This document shows, piece after piece, positions 25,500 to 38,979 of a stretch of 64,000 nucleotides of DNA; within the stretch, counting starts at the first letter, position 1; every line of letters begins with the position of its first letter. The DNA comes from Prosapia bicincta. Taxonomy: Eukaryota; Arthropoda; Insecta; Hemiptera; Cercopidae. The notes under the pieces are model-generated. The model was not told where the DNA came from. It did no database searches and saw only the letters and a program-made list of their open reading frames with translations. Location of the stretch: contig JBAIZL010000002.1 of assembly GCA_036971475.1 (NCBI GenBank), positions 234,307,143 to 234,371,142 on the forward strand. The letters run 5' to 3'. A program made the translations under genes and the position numbers.

Positions 25500-26140
25500 T
25501 AATAGTTTTATATCTTAAGATACAATCACATGATGCATTACATCAAGTATTAATTACACAATGTATCTTACGATACATTAATAGTGTAAAACTTAAAAGT
25601 AATAACCTGGAAATGTAAAAATGTTTAGTATGTGGTAAATGAAGCAAATTAATGATTGTGTAGTGTCCCAAAGTAGACGTTTGACTATCTCCCTCAGATA
25701 GGAGATTTTTAGATTACCCCATGGTTACCATATTTCCTAAGGTTAGTGCCTCCCCCCGTAAAGAAGGGGAACTCTCTTCTTGTCCTTCCCCTTTCCCTTT
25801 TATCAAGCGTTACCTTATGGGGCATTCAATCTATCATCTTCACTGCACCCACACAATCCGAGCCAGTCTCCAAGTCACCTGCTCTTAAAGAAGTAATACA
25901 AACAAACACTTTTTAAAGTCAATTCCTACTTCGGGCAACAAAGAAAAATTTTATTTCAGTTACTTTTATTAATAAATACAATTTATATAAATATAGTGCC
26001 ATAACCTAAGCATTAAAACAGCTGTTCTGCTACAAAACATATAACATAAAATCAGCTGTTTTATGAAATCATGTGTTATCACTTATTTTAAGCCAAATGG
26101 GACTAAATAACTATATTGCATACCTTGACCCTTTTAGTAT
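25500..26140. other. Unrecognised sequence
   Basis: No gene seen. A mixed-composition stretch near 25680-25880 has runs of C and T. No coding frame or terminal repeats could be supported. Confidence 0.5.
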
Positions 26141-26302
<162 letters not shown>

Positions 26303-26914
26303 TGTGAGAGGGCACTTGTCGGGAGTTTCGTTTGCAAAGCGAGCGCATTGTGGGGTCACCCATTTTTGTGGGGAGTCCCCAAAACGCCACCTTTGGTTTT
26401 AATAGCTGAAATTAGTTTATCTATATGCTTTACCATCAGAAAACTTTTTTATTTTAGTTTCTGAATCCGACCCCACAACGTCATTATATTACATACGACT
26501 GTTTTTGGCACACCTCTGAACGCTTCCTAGTTTTAGCACCACAGAGCGCTAGTGACACCAAACAGTGTGTACTTTTACTTGTGGGCTAGCTTTTATGAGG
26601 AACTGGAATTTACACACACTTCTTGTTCATGGTACGTTTAGGGGATTTTTCGTATGACACACTTCTTGTGGAGATTGTCTTGTGACGACTTCAGACACAT
26701 AGCCGACACCAATATCTTTACACTAATTGGTGGTTTAAAACCACAAATCGTGTAATGCCAAAGAGGCTATTCAATTTATTATTATATTTAAAATCACAAA
26801 ACCTAGACTAATTATTTTAATATATATTTATTATTAATCTCTGAACACTTTTCTGAATATATTTAATTATTTGGGCCTAATATCTTCTATTTAGTTACAT
26901 TTTTGTGGTTAAAG
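26303..26914. other. Unrecognised sequence left of the hAT element
   Basis: No gene or element terminus was identified. The stretch ends with GGTTAAAG, the left target-site copy of the hAT. Confidence 0.55.
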
Positions 26915-27014
26915 CAGAGGCGTAACAGCCGGGCCCGCAAGGCCCGCAATGCGGGGGGGGGCACAGTCTAGTGGGCCCGTGGGCATTAACAAAAAAATTA
27001 AAATTAACAAAAAT

Positions 27015-27059
<45 letters not shown>

Positions 27060-30000
27060 AGGTACCGAAAAAATTACCACTGCTAGTCTGTAAGTTATAT
27101 GCATTAACTTATCCTTATCGTTTTACTGGAACAAATATACGATAAAGGATAGAAGATATTAGTATAGAACTACCCACTATTAATTATTTGGCCAGAGGGT
27201 ATATTGCTCGTCTAGCATTTTGTGGAATGTTTAGACGAAATAAACCCTGATTAATGTGTTATGGTCTCCATGCTAAGATAAGCACGTGAGTCAGAATATT
27301 GTTGAAAACCTGATCTAAAGTAATACAGATATCACTGGCAAACGTAATAGTTTTATGGATATTTCAAAGTCGTATCCTTCAGATTTCACAAATTTTCCCA
27401 ATAAACTAGACGATGAAACGAAAAAAGCTATTGTAAGAATTGGTCCGTGTCAGCCAAAGGGTCCTTTTCCTAAAGACCCATGTCAAAACAACAGATCATT
27501 TTCTATAAATTACTACTCAAGAAATACAAAAACTTGTTTGAAAAATAAAGCAAGAATGGATATGTTATTCTATTAAAAAAAGATGCAGTCTATTGTGAAG
27601 CCTGTTGGCTTTTTGCAGAGAGAAAAAATACATCCTTAGCATGTATAGAGCATGTTCGAGACTGGCAAGGCCTTTCAAAAAAATTGACGAAACATGCGCC
27701 TAGTCACACTCATTTGAATGCATGTGTAACGTTCAACTTATGGAAAAAAACAACAAACTGTTGATTCTACAATGACATTCGAGCTTAAAAAAGAAACAAA
27801 CAAATGGGTTAAGGTTCTGGATCGCATTTTAAATGTAACTCTAACATTGGCAGAGTCAAACTTAGCCTTTAAAGGTCACACAGAAAAAATAGGTGAAGCA
27901 AATAGCGGAAACCTTTTGGCAATTATTGATTTGTTATGCAAGTATGATCCTATTTTACAAGAGCTGGTGTCTGGTCCAAAGTATCGTGATAAGTATATGA
28001 GTCCTTCAATTCAAAACGAGCTTATAGAGATTTTATAAAATGAAGTGCAACGTATTATTTTAGAACGCATTCGGTCGTCCCAGTTTTTCTCAATAATAAT
28101 GGATACCACACAAGACATTACCAAGCATGAGCAACTAAGTCAAATTGTTAGGTATGTGACTCTAGCTGAAGATGATGCAGTAATGCCAACAAAGATTGAA
28201 ATTAATGAAAGTTTTTTAGGTTTGAGAAAAGTAACGGACCAAACCGGTGAAGGTTTAGCAGATGCAATTTTAAAAAGCCTAGATGAGAAAGGTCTAAAAC
28301 TATCAAAATGTCGTGGACAAGGCTACGATGGATGGGTGTTTATAAGGGTGTACGATCCAGAATTCAAAAAATTGCAACCGAACGCTAAATATATTCACTG
28401 CTCGGCTCACAATTTAAATTTAGTTGTAAATGATGCCGTATCGATTATTCAAGAAAACACTTTATTTTTCGATGTGATAGAAAAATCTATGTATTTTTTA
28501 GCCAGAGCATTACAAGATGGGAGCTTCTTAGCTCAACTTGTTACATTTTAAAAAAAAGTGTGCTCTACGCGCTGGTCATCACGATCTGATGCTTTGAAGG
28601 CTTTGCGGTACAATTACGTGGTTATAATAAGGGCACTGACAAAAATTATCTTCAACTCTTCTAAATCAGATGAGAAGGCACAAGCTACTTCATTGGAAAA
28701 ACATTTGGAGGAATTTTAATTCGTTTTTCAAGTAGTTTTACATACGGTTATATTAGAATCAGTCAGCATTGTTTCCAAATTGCTGCAAAACAGAGGAATG
28801 GACTTATCAAAAGCTACTAATTTTTTAAATAATACAAAAACAGAGCTGACGGAATTAAGAAATATCTATGAAACTGTTCTTGTAGTTGCTACAGGAATCG
28901 CTCAAGAATCGGAATCACTACGGATTTTAAAAATAGAAGAGGTCGTAGGACAAAAAAACATTTTGAAGATCCAGCTGAAGAAGAAAGACTTTCTGACCCT
29001 GAAATGTATTTTAAAACCGTTGTATTTTATGGCACATTGGATATTGTAATAGGTTAACTAAAAAATAGTTTCGAGGGCATGCTAAATATTACCGACGGTT
29101 TTCAAGTGTTAACTCCTGAATTTTTGTCTTCAGCGTCAGACGGAACACTTGTTGAGAAAGCAAATGAGCTCTGTCAACAATACAGTGAAGATTTATCCTC
29201 AGATTTGGTCACTGAACTTTCAAGTTTTAGGCTAGCTTAAAAAAATGATATTAAGGAAAAGAAAACAATCAAAGAAATCGCAGAGCTTTTGTTAGTTGAA
29301 AACTATAGCATTGCTTGCAGCGTACCTGACGTGTGCAATTGCCTATCTTTTGTTTTTAACATTGTCAGTTACCGTAGCCTCGGCTGAGCGGTTATTATCC
29401 AAACTAAAACTTATCAAAAATTATTTGAGAAGTGCTATGTATCAAGAAAGACTGCATGGACTTAGCTTGCTTAGTGTAGAAAAGGAAATTGCCAGAAGTA
29501 ATTATATTAGTAAAATTATTGAAACTTTTGCTTCCAAAATCGTTGTTAGTTTTAAAATGTTCAGCATTAAGTAAAGAAATTTGAACTTTAAACAAATTTT
29601 AAAAATGTAAACTGATTGTATATTTATGACCTTTTGTTTTTTCTTACAGAATATGACATTGTAAATAATACACATTTTTATATTTATATTTAAAATGTAG
29701 TTAGGTTTAGTTAAATAATTAACTAAAGTAAAACGTTTTATAAAATTATTTTTCTGTTTACCGTCATCTATTATGGAATACCTGATACCTATTCCTATTC
29801 GGTATTCCTATATTTGATAAAACCTTTTGACTTTAGTTTCAGTCCTATAAATGTGTTGTATTATATCTTATCCTATAATTTGTTGTTGTTATGATGCTTT
29901 TAATAATTTTTCATCACACTGCAACGAAAGTAGTCACCTTCGGTACTCAGTTTGAGTAGCGAAAGTAACACTGTTTTCGCGTCTCTCAGTCAGCTAACTT

Positions 30001-30452
30001 TCCATTACTCTAATGTATTTTATGCTTGTCCACCAGAAGCGTTGATGCTTCTCTACAATGCATTTATGGGTTTAAAATCAGCTTGCGGTAATTGTTTAAC
30101 ATAATAAATATCGAATCTTATAACCTAAGAATTACGATAGGTTTTTTTTGTTCAACTTTTAACTCATTAATATTTGTTGAGTTTGTGCGATGTCAACAGT
30201 GTAATGAAAAATATCGCTTTTTTTCATTAAACCTCGGCTGCGCCTCGTACGTAGAACACAATCGCGCCCTGCAAAAGGCAACTTTTGGTCCTTCTAATGA
30301 AATATAGCCTACTATCTACTACATATATACACTCAAACTAATCTGTAACGTTTGAAGTGTAAATGAGACGAGAGTGATTTAGGCATAACGAATGGATAGG
30401 GGCCCAACTAGGATTTTTGCGGTGGGCCCGAAAAAAAACTGTCACGCCACTG
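26915..30452 (+). mobile_element. Complete but inactive hAT DNA transposon (3.5 kb)
   Basis: The left end reads CAGAGGCGTAACAG. The reverse complement of the right end reads CAGTGGCGTGACAG, so 12 of 14 terminal bases match. The immediate flanks GGTTAAAG (26907-26914) and GGTTAGAG (30453-30460) match in 7 of 8 positions, as expected for the 8-bp target duplication of hAT elements. GGGCCC-rich subterminal sequence lies inside both ends, and a (TA)n tract is at about 27018-27054. The interior carries a ruined transposase at 27355-29574. The remaining 5' and 3' segments are AT-rich noncoding. Confidence 0.92.
27355..29574 (+). pseudogene. hAT transposase (ZMYM/DUF4371 type), degraded
   Basis: The family cuts and pastes DNA in the nucleus. 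Visible blocks in order: an N-terminal segment from 27355 (MDISKSYPSDF); a TTF-like zinc-finger piece DAVYCEACWLFAERK at about 27585 in another frame; a DUF4371-like block WVKVLDRILNVTLTLAESNL (27800-28030); IMDTTQDITKHEQLSQIVRY (about 28098); the motif YIHCSAHNLNLVVNDAV (about 28390); and the C-terminal dimerisation motif VTVASAERLLSKLKLIKNYL (about 29368), ending at 29574. Most blocks lie in one frame separated by single stops (near 28036, 28549, 28718 and 29047). At least two frameshifts occur around 27576-27772 and another just before 29296. It cannot encode a full transposase. The family usually has 600-800 residues, consistent with this span. Confidence 0.9.
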
Positions 30453-31416
30453 GGTTAGAGATAATTGTTTTTGACAGTTACAAACATTTATACCAGGTAG
30501 TGTATCATTATTAAAATATGTTTTTCGTAATTAAAGTTTACAGTTTTAATATTGATTTGTAATCATTGCATGCAGGTTATGCTTATATTTTTCAGACAAA
30601 ATTTTGTTTTTACATTACATAAATATATTTTTTGCAATAAGGCTAACTGAAAGGTTTTGAAAATTTACGTAACTTGGTTCTTCTCTTTCCAAATTTGGAA
30701 ATAATAAACATCTGTTTAGAAACAAAACTTCATAAACTTGAAAAAATATATAATGTATAAAACATTATTCATCTATTTACAAATAATATTTGTGGTTTTA
30801 TTCACAATGTAATCGCAAATGTGTTTTTTTATTTAAAACTTGAATAACAATATTCATGTACATAATCATTTATCTATTAGGTCTGAATGTTAACGGTTAC
30901 AAATTTCGAAACGTGACACACATTTTGGGCACTAAAGAAAATTAAAGTGACAAATAAATGTTGCCGGGCTTCGTGTATTTATTGAAGGAGTGGTCATTAT
31001 TCTGACCTAAAAACGTTATAAATAAACGTTAACAACGCTGACCCATAAATTGGTGAATCTGTTTTGATTTCTAATAAGAGTAAGGTATCACAAGCTGTAA
31101 GTTAGAGTTTGTACTAGCAACACTCACTGATGATGATGACTTTGTCATTGAGTAAATAAATGAATAAGTTGTAAGTTTACTGTATGTCTTTTATTTATTT
31201 TTAATTGCTAATGTTTAAAGTAAACTAAACTTTAAGATTGCAAGATAATTATTCGTTGTACACGGGCTACACCATTTCGTTCCTTTTGATATTTAAAAAA
31301 GAGTTTTGCTTTTTAACAAGTCGTAATTGATAGGAAAAATAGAATTTCGATAGAAATAATAATGCGTAAATTAAAATTCTACAGATAATTGTAAGAAGAA
31401 ATACACGTTACTATTT
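30453..31416. other. Unrecognised AT-rich sequence
   Basis: No gene or repeat boundary supported between the hAT right flank and the foldback at 31.4 kb. Confidence 0.6.
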
Positions 31417-31445
31417 ATTAGGAATATACTGTGGTTGAATTCAAT

Positions 31446-31657
31446 AATAAATACACAAAAACCTCTTAACCACAAACTTCCTTTAATTTACCCTAATGTA
31501 CATTTCAGTTACAAAGTAACCATCCTCAGAGAGATAACATACAAAGACTGTTGAGTCTTTGTATGTTATCCCTCTGAGGATGGTTACTTTGTAACTGAAA
31601 TGTACATTAGGGTAAATTAAAGGAAGTTTGTGGTTAAGAGGTTTTTGTGTATTTATT
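31446..31657. repeat. Near-perfect 104-bp-arm palindrome with hammerhead-like core
   Basis: The left arm 31446-31549 and right arm 31554-31657 are reverse complements with one mismatch noticed and a 4-nt centre (GTTG). On the plus strand the right arm reads CTGAGGA (31574-31580), one T, GGTTAC-TTT-GTAACT hairpin, then GAAA (31597-31600). This is the order of a hammerhead core (CUGANGA, stem II, GAAA). The left arm carries the reverse complement of that core, so the simple hairpin competes with the ribozyme fold. The flanks TTAGGAATATAC and TTAAGAAATATAC hint at an imperfect target duplication. No coding capacity. Confidence 0.85.
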
Positions 31658-31669
31658 AAGAAATATACG

Positions 31670-34600
31670 GTTTGTAAAAATGATAAAACTGGAAATTTTA
31701 GATATAATTATGAGTAATGAAGATTTTCTAATTCCAAGTTGGAAATAGCATTTGAGAGTAACAGGAATTAAATAGCTGTAATAATCTAATAAATTTTAAA
31801 AAAATGTAGAAAATTCAAAGATATAATTGTTTAATTTTAGTTAAAAGTAAACATTTGTGAATGATAGAAACTTTTATTACAATTTATGGATGGTAAATAT
31901 CTTATAACGATTTCAACATAATCGTAAACATATAAATTGTACAAAATGTATGCTACTTTTCGACTGCTAAGTCTAAATCTATCAGTAGCTGGAAAACTGC
32001 CGGGCAAATAACTTCAAAATTCACGTTTAAATCTAATTCTTCTCTATTCATAGCTTGTACCCCTGACCTAAGAAGGAATGTCCGAGTGTCGACAGTTTAT
32101 GTTGTCATATCAGATAGACTTGTGTAAGGTTAGTGATTCCAAGATAAAGGGCGAACATGACACAGCAATTCTGCAGATCATGTCTTATCGCTTACATATA
32201 CGTTTACATCTGCAAAACTATCTACGAACGGTGATCACCTCTCGGAGGTGTGTTTGTAAGTGATAGCGGCTAGAAATTGTTGTGAACTACCGATCCAATC
32301 ACGAGTACAAGTTTTCACTGTTTTACTTCATCCAGCCGTTTTTTATCTCTATAAATCGCTTACATTTGTGACTTACAAGCAAATAACTCAGGACAGTAGG
32401 GATTGCTCTTCAAAATCTTGAAAATATTGAGCTTTAAATAATATCGTATTAGCAGCTTTGTCCGAAGTAACATAATGTACTTTTCTTCTTACAATAAATG
32501 AAGAGAAATAGTTATTTATTTCTCCTGTGACCATTGACCATGGCCATTCTCTCCCATTGTCAAAATAGTGATATAAAAATTCACAGACTATTTGCTTCTA
32601 TATTCGTGCTAAGCCGTTACTATATCTGTTTATTTATATGTTTAGTGTATACAAATAAATAAAATTAAGTATTAATTTAATACCGTAAATGTTTTAGACT
32701 AAACGTGTATATATTGGATTTTAGTGACCATATGTGTGTAGATGAGTACATATTTTTGTACATGTGTAAACATATATGCAATGTTAAAATATTGTAAAAA
32801 TATACGATAACTCAATATCGTATATTGTAACATACTAACCATCTATTTTACTTTAATAATAAACATGTAAACTAATCCCTACTTCCATCTTATGCTTTAA
32901 TAAACTCAAGATGTTTGTTACGGTTTGAGATGACAAAGAAACACATTTCCCGAAACAGCCTTCCTCATTTATAGAAAAATGTGTTCCGCTATAAAAATTC
33001 TTTATTTATCTCTATATGTTAATGCATACAGAATATTACAATTCTCAGCAACTCCACCCATTCTTATAAAATTTAGCTAATTTCTTCTGAGAAAGAAAGG
33101 TCAACACGAGAAAAATGTATAGATTAGAAAATAAGATCCAATAAGATAATGATCACAACCGACGACGGTACAGAGATACTGTTAAGTGAGTCGGGTTAAT
33201 CTTATTCATACCACAGATTAATCTACTTAAGATCATTTAAAAATAATTTTTGAAGATTAGATTAGCAATTCCAAAGTTTTTAAAATAAAAAACAAATGCT
33301 ATTGGCATTTTCAATAAATAGAATTTTTAAACTGTTTCCCATATTCTTTATTTAGATAAGTATAAAAACGTTTCAGATAGATAATCGGGATAACAATAAT
33401 ACAAAAACTATCCCTAAGTTACGCACTCTAAATATGAAAAGGCTTTTACTTGGTCCACTTGAACATATAACATGATCGAGCCTAGCCTAATGCTCTTTTC
33501 TTGTTCACGTAGGCTTATTCTACACTTATTTTATATATTTAGAAATAATGCCAAACAATCTTTCCTAATAAAAAATTATTAATAGTATTTCTATAACTAC
33601 AATAACCAAATATAACTAAATATTTTGTTTCCGTTTTTGATGATATGCTCATAAGGGAGAGCATTCTCACAAGGTGCCCAGTAGCTACGGTTTATCAGTA
33701 CACTAATTTTGACAACATATGTGTTACATACAACATACATGTTATAATTTGTGTAACATACATGTTACAACGATCTGTTATAATTTTTAGACATTTATGT
33801 ATCTTAGACGTTAATCTGTGAAATAAATTAGACAGGAGTTGAAAGAACAAATAGGCTAAGGTAAACTCAGTGTTAAAACGCCTTTGCTTCCATACCTTTC
33901 GACTAAAAATCAATCACACAGTGCCTCCTGATGTAGGTATAGTGCCGTGGAGCTGAACAGCATGGTTTTAAAGGGATTCGGTAATCGATATAGTATATTA
34001 ATATATTTACCCATTATATTAGGCCCCATCTGCTTTTATGGATACAATTTTTTCCATTTTTCCATTTTTCCATATCCTTTAAATTAGGTACATTCATTAT
34101 ATTTTCATTGTAGTCGTTGTAAGAATTTATTTAATTCCTACAGCATATCTTTTCCACAACGATTACAAGTAAAAAACCTTAACTTTCATCGTGTTAATAC
34201 AAGGATGTTGTTTTCTAAAAGGCCGTCTGGAGAACCTGGGAATTTCTCAAAACGGATTTAAGTCGATTTCAAACATCTTCTCTTACTATTGTATTAAATC
34301 TTTCTCCTGGTTTTCATTTTTTATTAATTATTTTCCATTTTGTTGGAATAGCTACAAATAAAAATGAGGAAGTGACTGAAGAAGCAGTTAAATAAACTTG
34401 CAATAAAAAAGCTCCTTGTTATACTGGGTATACAGATTACTGATAATAACTAGCGATGTCGATCTTATTGTTAGTGCAAAAAAAGATACAAAAGGTTTTG
34501 ACTGTTTTCAATTTTTTTATTTCTGTATTTGTTTTATTAACTGATTTTTCATCAAATAACACAATCTTTTATAGTTAGTATGAAGTAATTTTACATTGAA

Positions 34601-36743
34601 CGTAAGGTACAATATTGTTTATGATACCATGTCAAACTAATTGTTATAAATACAGTAAACTTAAGTCCAAGCCTCTTCAAGATGAAGGCCTCAACCTGAT
34701 CCTCGCATTTTGTGCCCCAATAGGTCAATCTTGATATAAATGTGTCTACAATATAATATACGGGCGATGATCACCATATTAGAAGTATTCTTAATGCGTT
34801 TGACGCAGATCTAGCTACCTGCATTCATGCATTTTCATCTCTTTCCTTCGATTCGTAGGTTAAACGTGAACCACTAAGGGCAGCAGTGGGTATCGAATAG
34901 CCCTCCAAAAGATTTGTAAAGGTTGTATTTATATTAAATTAACACCAACAGTTCTGTCCAATATAGTGTACTTTTCTCTTAAGTGAAGGAAAATAGTCAA
35001 ATTTTCTTCCTATGACTTTTGACTATGACTGTTTTCTCCCAAAGTTGAAACATTATTTGTTTCTATCATCGATCGACTTCAGCCTCTGATTACCTATGTT
35101 TGTTTAATTATCTCTTTAGTGCAAACGTAGAAATTAACACGTAGTACACATAAGTTGGCCATATTAAATGTCAACTTGTATGCAATGCTGCGATATTCTA
35201 ACAACACGAGTATACTATTGGTTTCTATTGCATGTTCCAACATATTAACCACATAGAAAATTAGTATTGCAAGTCAGGAGTATGGAAACCTGTCCATACT
35301 CCCATCCTATTCTTAAAAAACAAGACGTATTATTGCACTATCAAAATGCAACCGAAGATTCACTTCTGCGTTATTTGTTGTGGCAGTCTGTATTATTTAT
35401 TCTTTAAATACATGACCGAGTACAGAGACACTGTTTCTCGTCATTTAAAGATTAGGTATAGTTGACACCGATAAACCAATTCTTTGGGCTGGATGTAGAA
35501 GCGTTGACAGTTTATGTTATCATATCAATCACATATTTGTAAATACTAATGTTCATACTTCTCTTTAATATAATATCGTGAACCCAACAATTATGGATTA
35601 TGGTTTAACGTCGCAAAGTTGCATAGTCAATACAAATTAAAATAAAGTAATGCTTTATAAAATAGATTTTAGTTTAGGCCATCAAAATATAAATAAATAT
35701 TTTAAGTTTATATATGAACTAACTCTAACAATTCTCCAACAGTATCTCCGCGCCGCCGGGAACCGTGACATACTGTTACATGAGCTGAACTATCTATGTA
35801 ATATATTGAATGTAATTGCATACTAAGAGGTGTATTTATAGTTGGTTGTTTATTTTCCATATTGTTTCACTTCGTTTTTAATAGGTGTTTATTTCAAAAC
35901 TTTTCTTTAAGATACATAAACTTATAAAAACCACATTATAACATGAACGTGTAACAGTTTAGGGTTAGTAGAATATTTCAAGAACATATACTTAAAATCC
36001 CGAAGCAGCATTGAGTAAATCTATCATTCTTTTCCAATTAAATCCTCAGCACTAGACGGCAATAATCAATCGCCCATTGACCCACAACGTCTAGAGCCGA
36101 ACAAATTCCAAGTATTTTTCACATATGAAAGGCTGAATTGTGGCAACTAAGTAGTAGTATAATACCACTTTACTGAGCCCCTCCTTACAGAACCAAGGCT
36201 ACTGTGTAAATATTTCCCAGTAACGGAAAAGAGAAAAATACTGTTTATATCTATACGTCCTTCTCAGATAAAACTGAACCTTGTCATATTGTGAGTTGTA
36301 GAATAACAAAGAAATCATAGAGGGTAATTTAAATAGCACGGAGAAAATATTTAAATAATAAAACAATACAAATAGATATTAGTGAATCTGTTTCTAAGTT
36401 AGCGAAATCCGCTTGGCTTACCATCGTTTTCACTTTTAGGATTAGGTCAAAATGTCAAAATTAGGCTCAATAAATTAATAATGATTGCGGAACACATAAC
36501 AGTAAGATTCTGGAAAGTTTATTCTACCACGGGATTTACATCACGTTTTCAATTGCTGTGAGTTTACTAATACTACGGTATGTCCAGAGTAATCCCCAAC
36601 TTATGAAAGAAGGTAGCGAAGTTACGTTTATCACAACTATTTCCACAATTACCTTAAAATGACCACCCACGTTTTAAACGTGCAAATTGAAGACCTGTGT
36701 TACACTGATTATAATGATGTTTTAGTGACACTATTCGAGAAAG
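31670..36743. other. Long unrecognised AT-rich region with one R1 fragment
   Basis: No gene supported. Open frames here are 60-72 codons, AT-biased and without motifs. At about 32923-33000 a decayed arm of foldback family R1 is visible (ATGACAAAGAAACACATTTC, CCGAAACAGCCTTCCTCA). Words around 32090-32640 (GACAGTTTATGTTGTCATAT, ATAATGTACTTTTCTTCTTA, TTTGCTTCTAT) recur diverged around 34950-35530, suggesting an old duplication. Confidence 0.5.
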
Positions 36744-38186
36744 GGGGCTCTAAACTTTTACATACGATCCAACTTGCCATCGGCAGTTTTATACATTTTT
36801 ATACGTCGTGTTGAATTTGTATACGTTTTGTAAGTCTTATACATTAACTTTAGTTATTTGAGCTTCAAACACAAAAAATCACCTTTATTTAGAAAAAATC
36901 ACCCTGATATTTCATTTAGTTCTAAGTAATTGGTGTTGTAACTAATTATTTATTTTACACCTATAAAAAATAGCACAAAGCTATAAAGTTATTTTTGATT
37001 AAATTGTATAGGCGAGGCTATTCAGTCATACTTGCCTAACTTGTTTTGGAGTATCCGTTGTTATTTTGGCGTATTTGTAGGAACGAGTTTGTGTTTTATT
37101 TTACATACAAACAAATTCAATCTATATATTTTGGGAGGCATAATTAAAATTTGCAATATTCTGTAACACCTTGGTTTTTTAATTATTGACTTTTAAGTTT
37201 GTATACATAGATAAAACTGGATATAATTTTTGTTTTCATTAGTCAGAAATATGAAGCCTACATTTTTGCCAATCATTCAAGATATAGTATATGTATATAA
37301 AAACCGCCAATTTATATATATACTATTATATGGTACCGTGGAATAGGGTTTTAGTTTTTTTCTACAAAATAATCTATATTAAGTACCACGTGGAGGCAGG
37401 CATTTTGCATTGCTTCAACAGATAAAAATATTTATTGTTTTCATTTTAATAAAAAATAATTTTGACAGAAATTTATAGCTCCTTGTGTTTATAAATCAAG
37501 AAAATATATTTTTAATGGTTAACTATTTTTAACAAATAATTATTTTTATTAAGAGTTAAAATGTAAAACTTTGTAATAAATATACAACAAAATTTCAGTC
37601 ATAATAAAACTTGCAGAGTGAAGAGAACATGAATTTATGTTTTAAAATGCATCATTTTTATTGAGAATATTGCAGAACTTAATAGTGCCTGAAAGCAAAA
37701 GCATTTAATGTCATGGTCTAACGTTCCGATTGATCACAGAAATGTAACATACTTTGGCTTCGTCTAAGCGTTACAGATCAGACAATTCTAGCCGTCTTTT
37801 TTATCATACTACTAGGCCTTATCTCAACTTCTTATGATCATAGACGTAAACATCGGTGGGACAGACACGTACGGAATGATGACTCAGGTCGATAATAGTC
37901 AGGCAGAGAGCCCCCAACAGACCATGCACAAGTGAGTGTGCACACTGTAACTGAGTCCTCAGAAGAAATATCTAAAACGTGAATTTATATTTCAAGTTAC
38001 ATAAAAGGACAAGTTGTGCGTTTACTAAAAACAATATTTAACACATATATCCAAAATTTCAAGTTGATTTCTTCACTAGATCTAAGAGCTCCCACAAGAT
38101 GCGTGTAGAGTTTGCGTCCGGCCAAGTGTCCACAAACACGTATAGGTCTGTGTGTGTGTGTGTGTGTGTGTATGTGTGTGTATATA
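36744..38186. repeat. 1.4-kb duplicated noncoding repeat, copy 2
   Basis: Collinear with 1-1530, from CTCTAAACTTTTACATACGA at the left to the GT microsatellite at about 38148-38180 on the right. The sequence just left (GAAAGGGGG) and right of the microsatellite is unrelated to copy 1, so 36744 is the left boundary of homology. The TA tract expanded in copy 1 is short here. The GT tract is also shorter and continues as TATATATGG. Confidence 0.87.
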
Positions 38187-38979
38187 TGGAAAATACCTAA
38201 ACTGGACATGTTTTAAAGTTATTGTTACTGCAACATAAGGTTTCACTAATATTTAATTATTTTATAACATATTTAGAAATTGTTAGTTAATAACTTGGAT
38301 GCAAATGTAAACAAACTTTTTTCCAATTCAGGAATAGATACTACTAACCTGTTGTTATAGGATACAATTCCACATTTTACGTCACCATTTACAAATATGT
38401 TTCCACTGTAAATAGACTCTTGCACGCCAAGCCACTCCCCTCCTCGCTCCCCTTCTTGTCCTTGATGGCAGACTCTTCCTTAATATTTTACCCGTGATCT
38501 CGCAGTATCTCAGTGGGCTATCACTCCAGTTTGCTGGCAGGAGAAACTGTTTCTGAACTTTACCAAGGTATAACAATGAACAATGTATCTTTATCTATGC
38601 TAGATAGTTTTGAATTTCCTATTGTATTTTTTCTGGTGTGTTTTAGCTAACTTCCCATCAGTTATGCATTAAAAAAATATGAGCCTCCTTGGTATAAAAT
38701 GCCCCTTTACCAACTGTTTCACAACTTGAAAATCCCATTTCTGAACCTCCCAACCGACGCTAAACACACTATATTTTAAGATTATTATTTTTTAATTTTT
38801 ATAAATTCTGTAGATAATTTTTTTTTATCAACTAAAAGTTCATAATTAAACCAAACAAATAAAAAAATTATAAATACAGTAGATTTTTTTGGCTGTAGTA
38901 AAACTCATTATTTACCTAAAAGAACTAAGACTTTTTAGCTGCTCTTTTTGATAAAATTAGGCAAATAAATTAGATTAAG
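38187..38979. other. Unrecognised sequence
   Basis: No supported gene. A less AT-rich stretch at about 38400-38575 gives a 64-codon minus-strand frame rich in arginine (RTRRGARRGVAWRAR). It has no recognisable domain and I do not call it. Confidence 0.5.
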
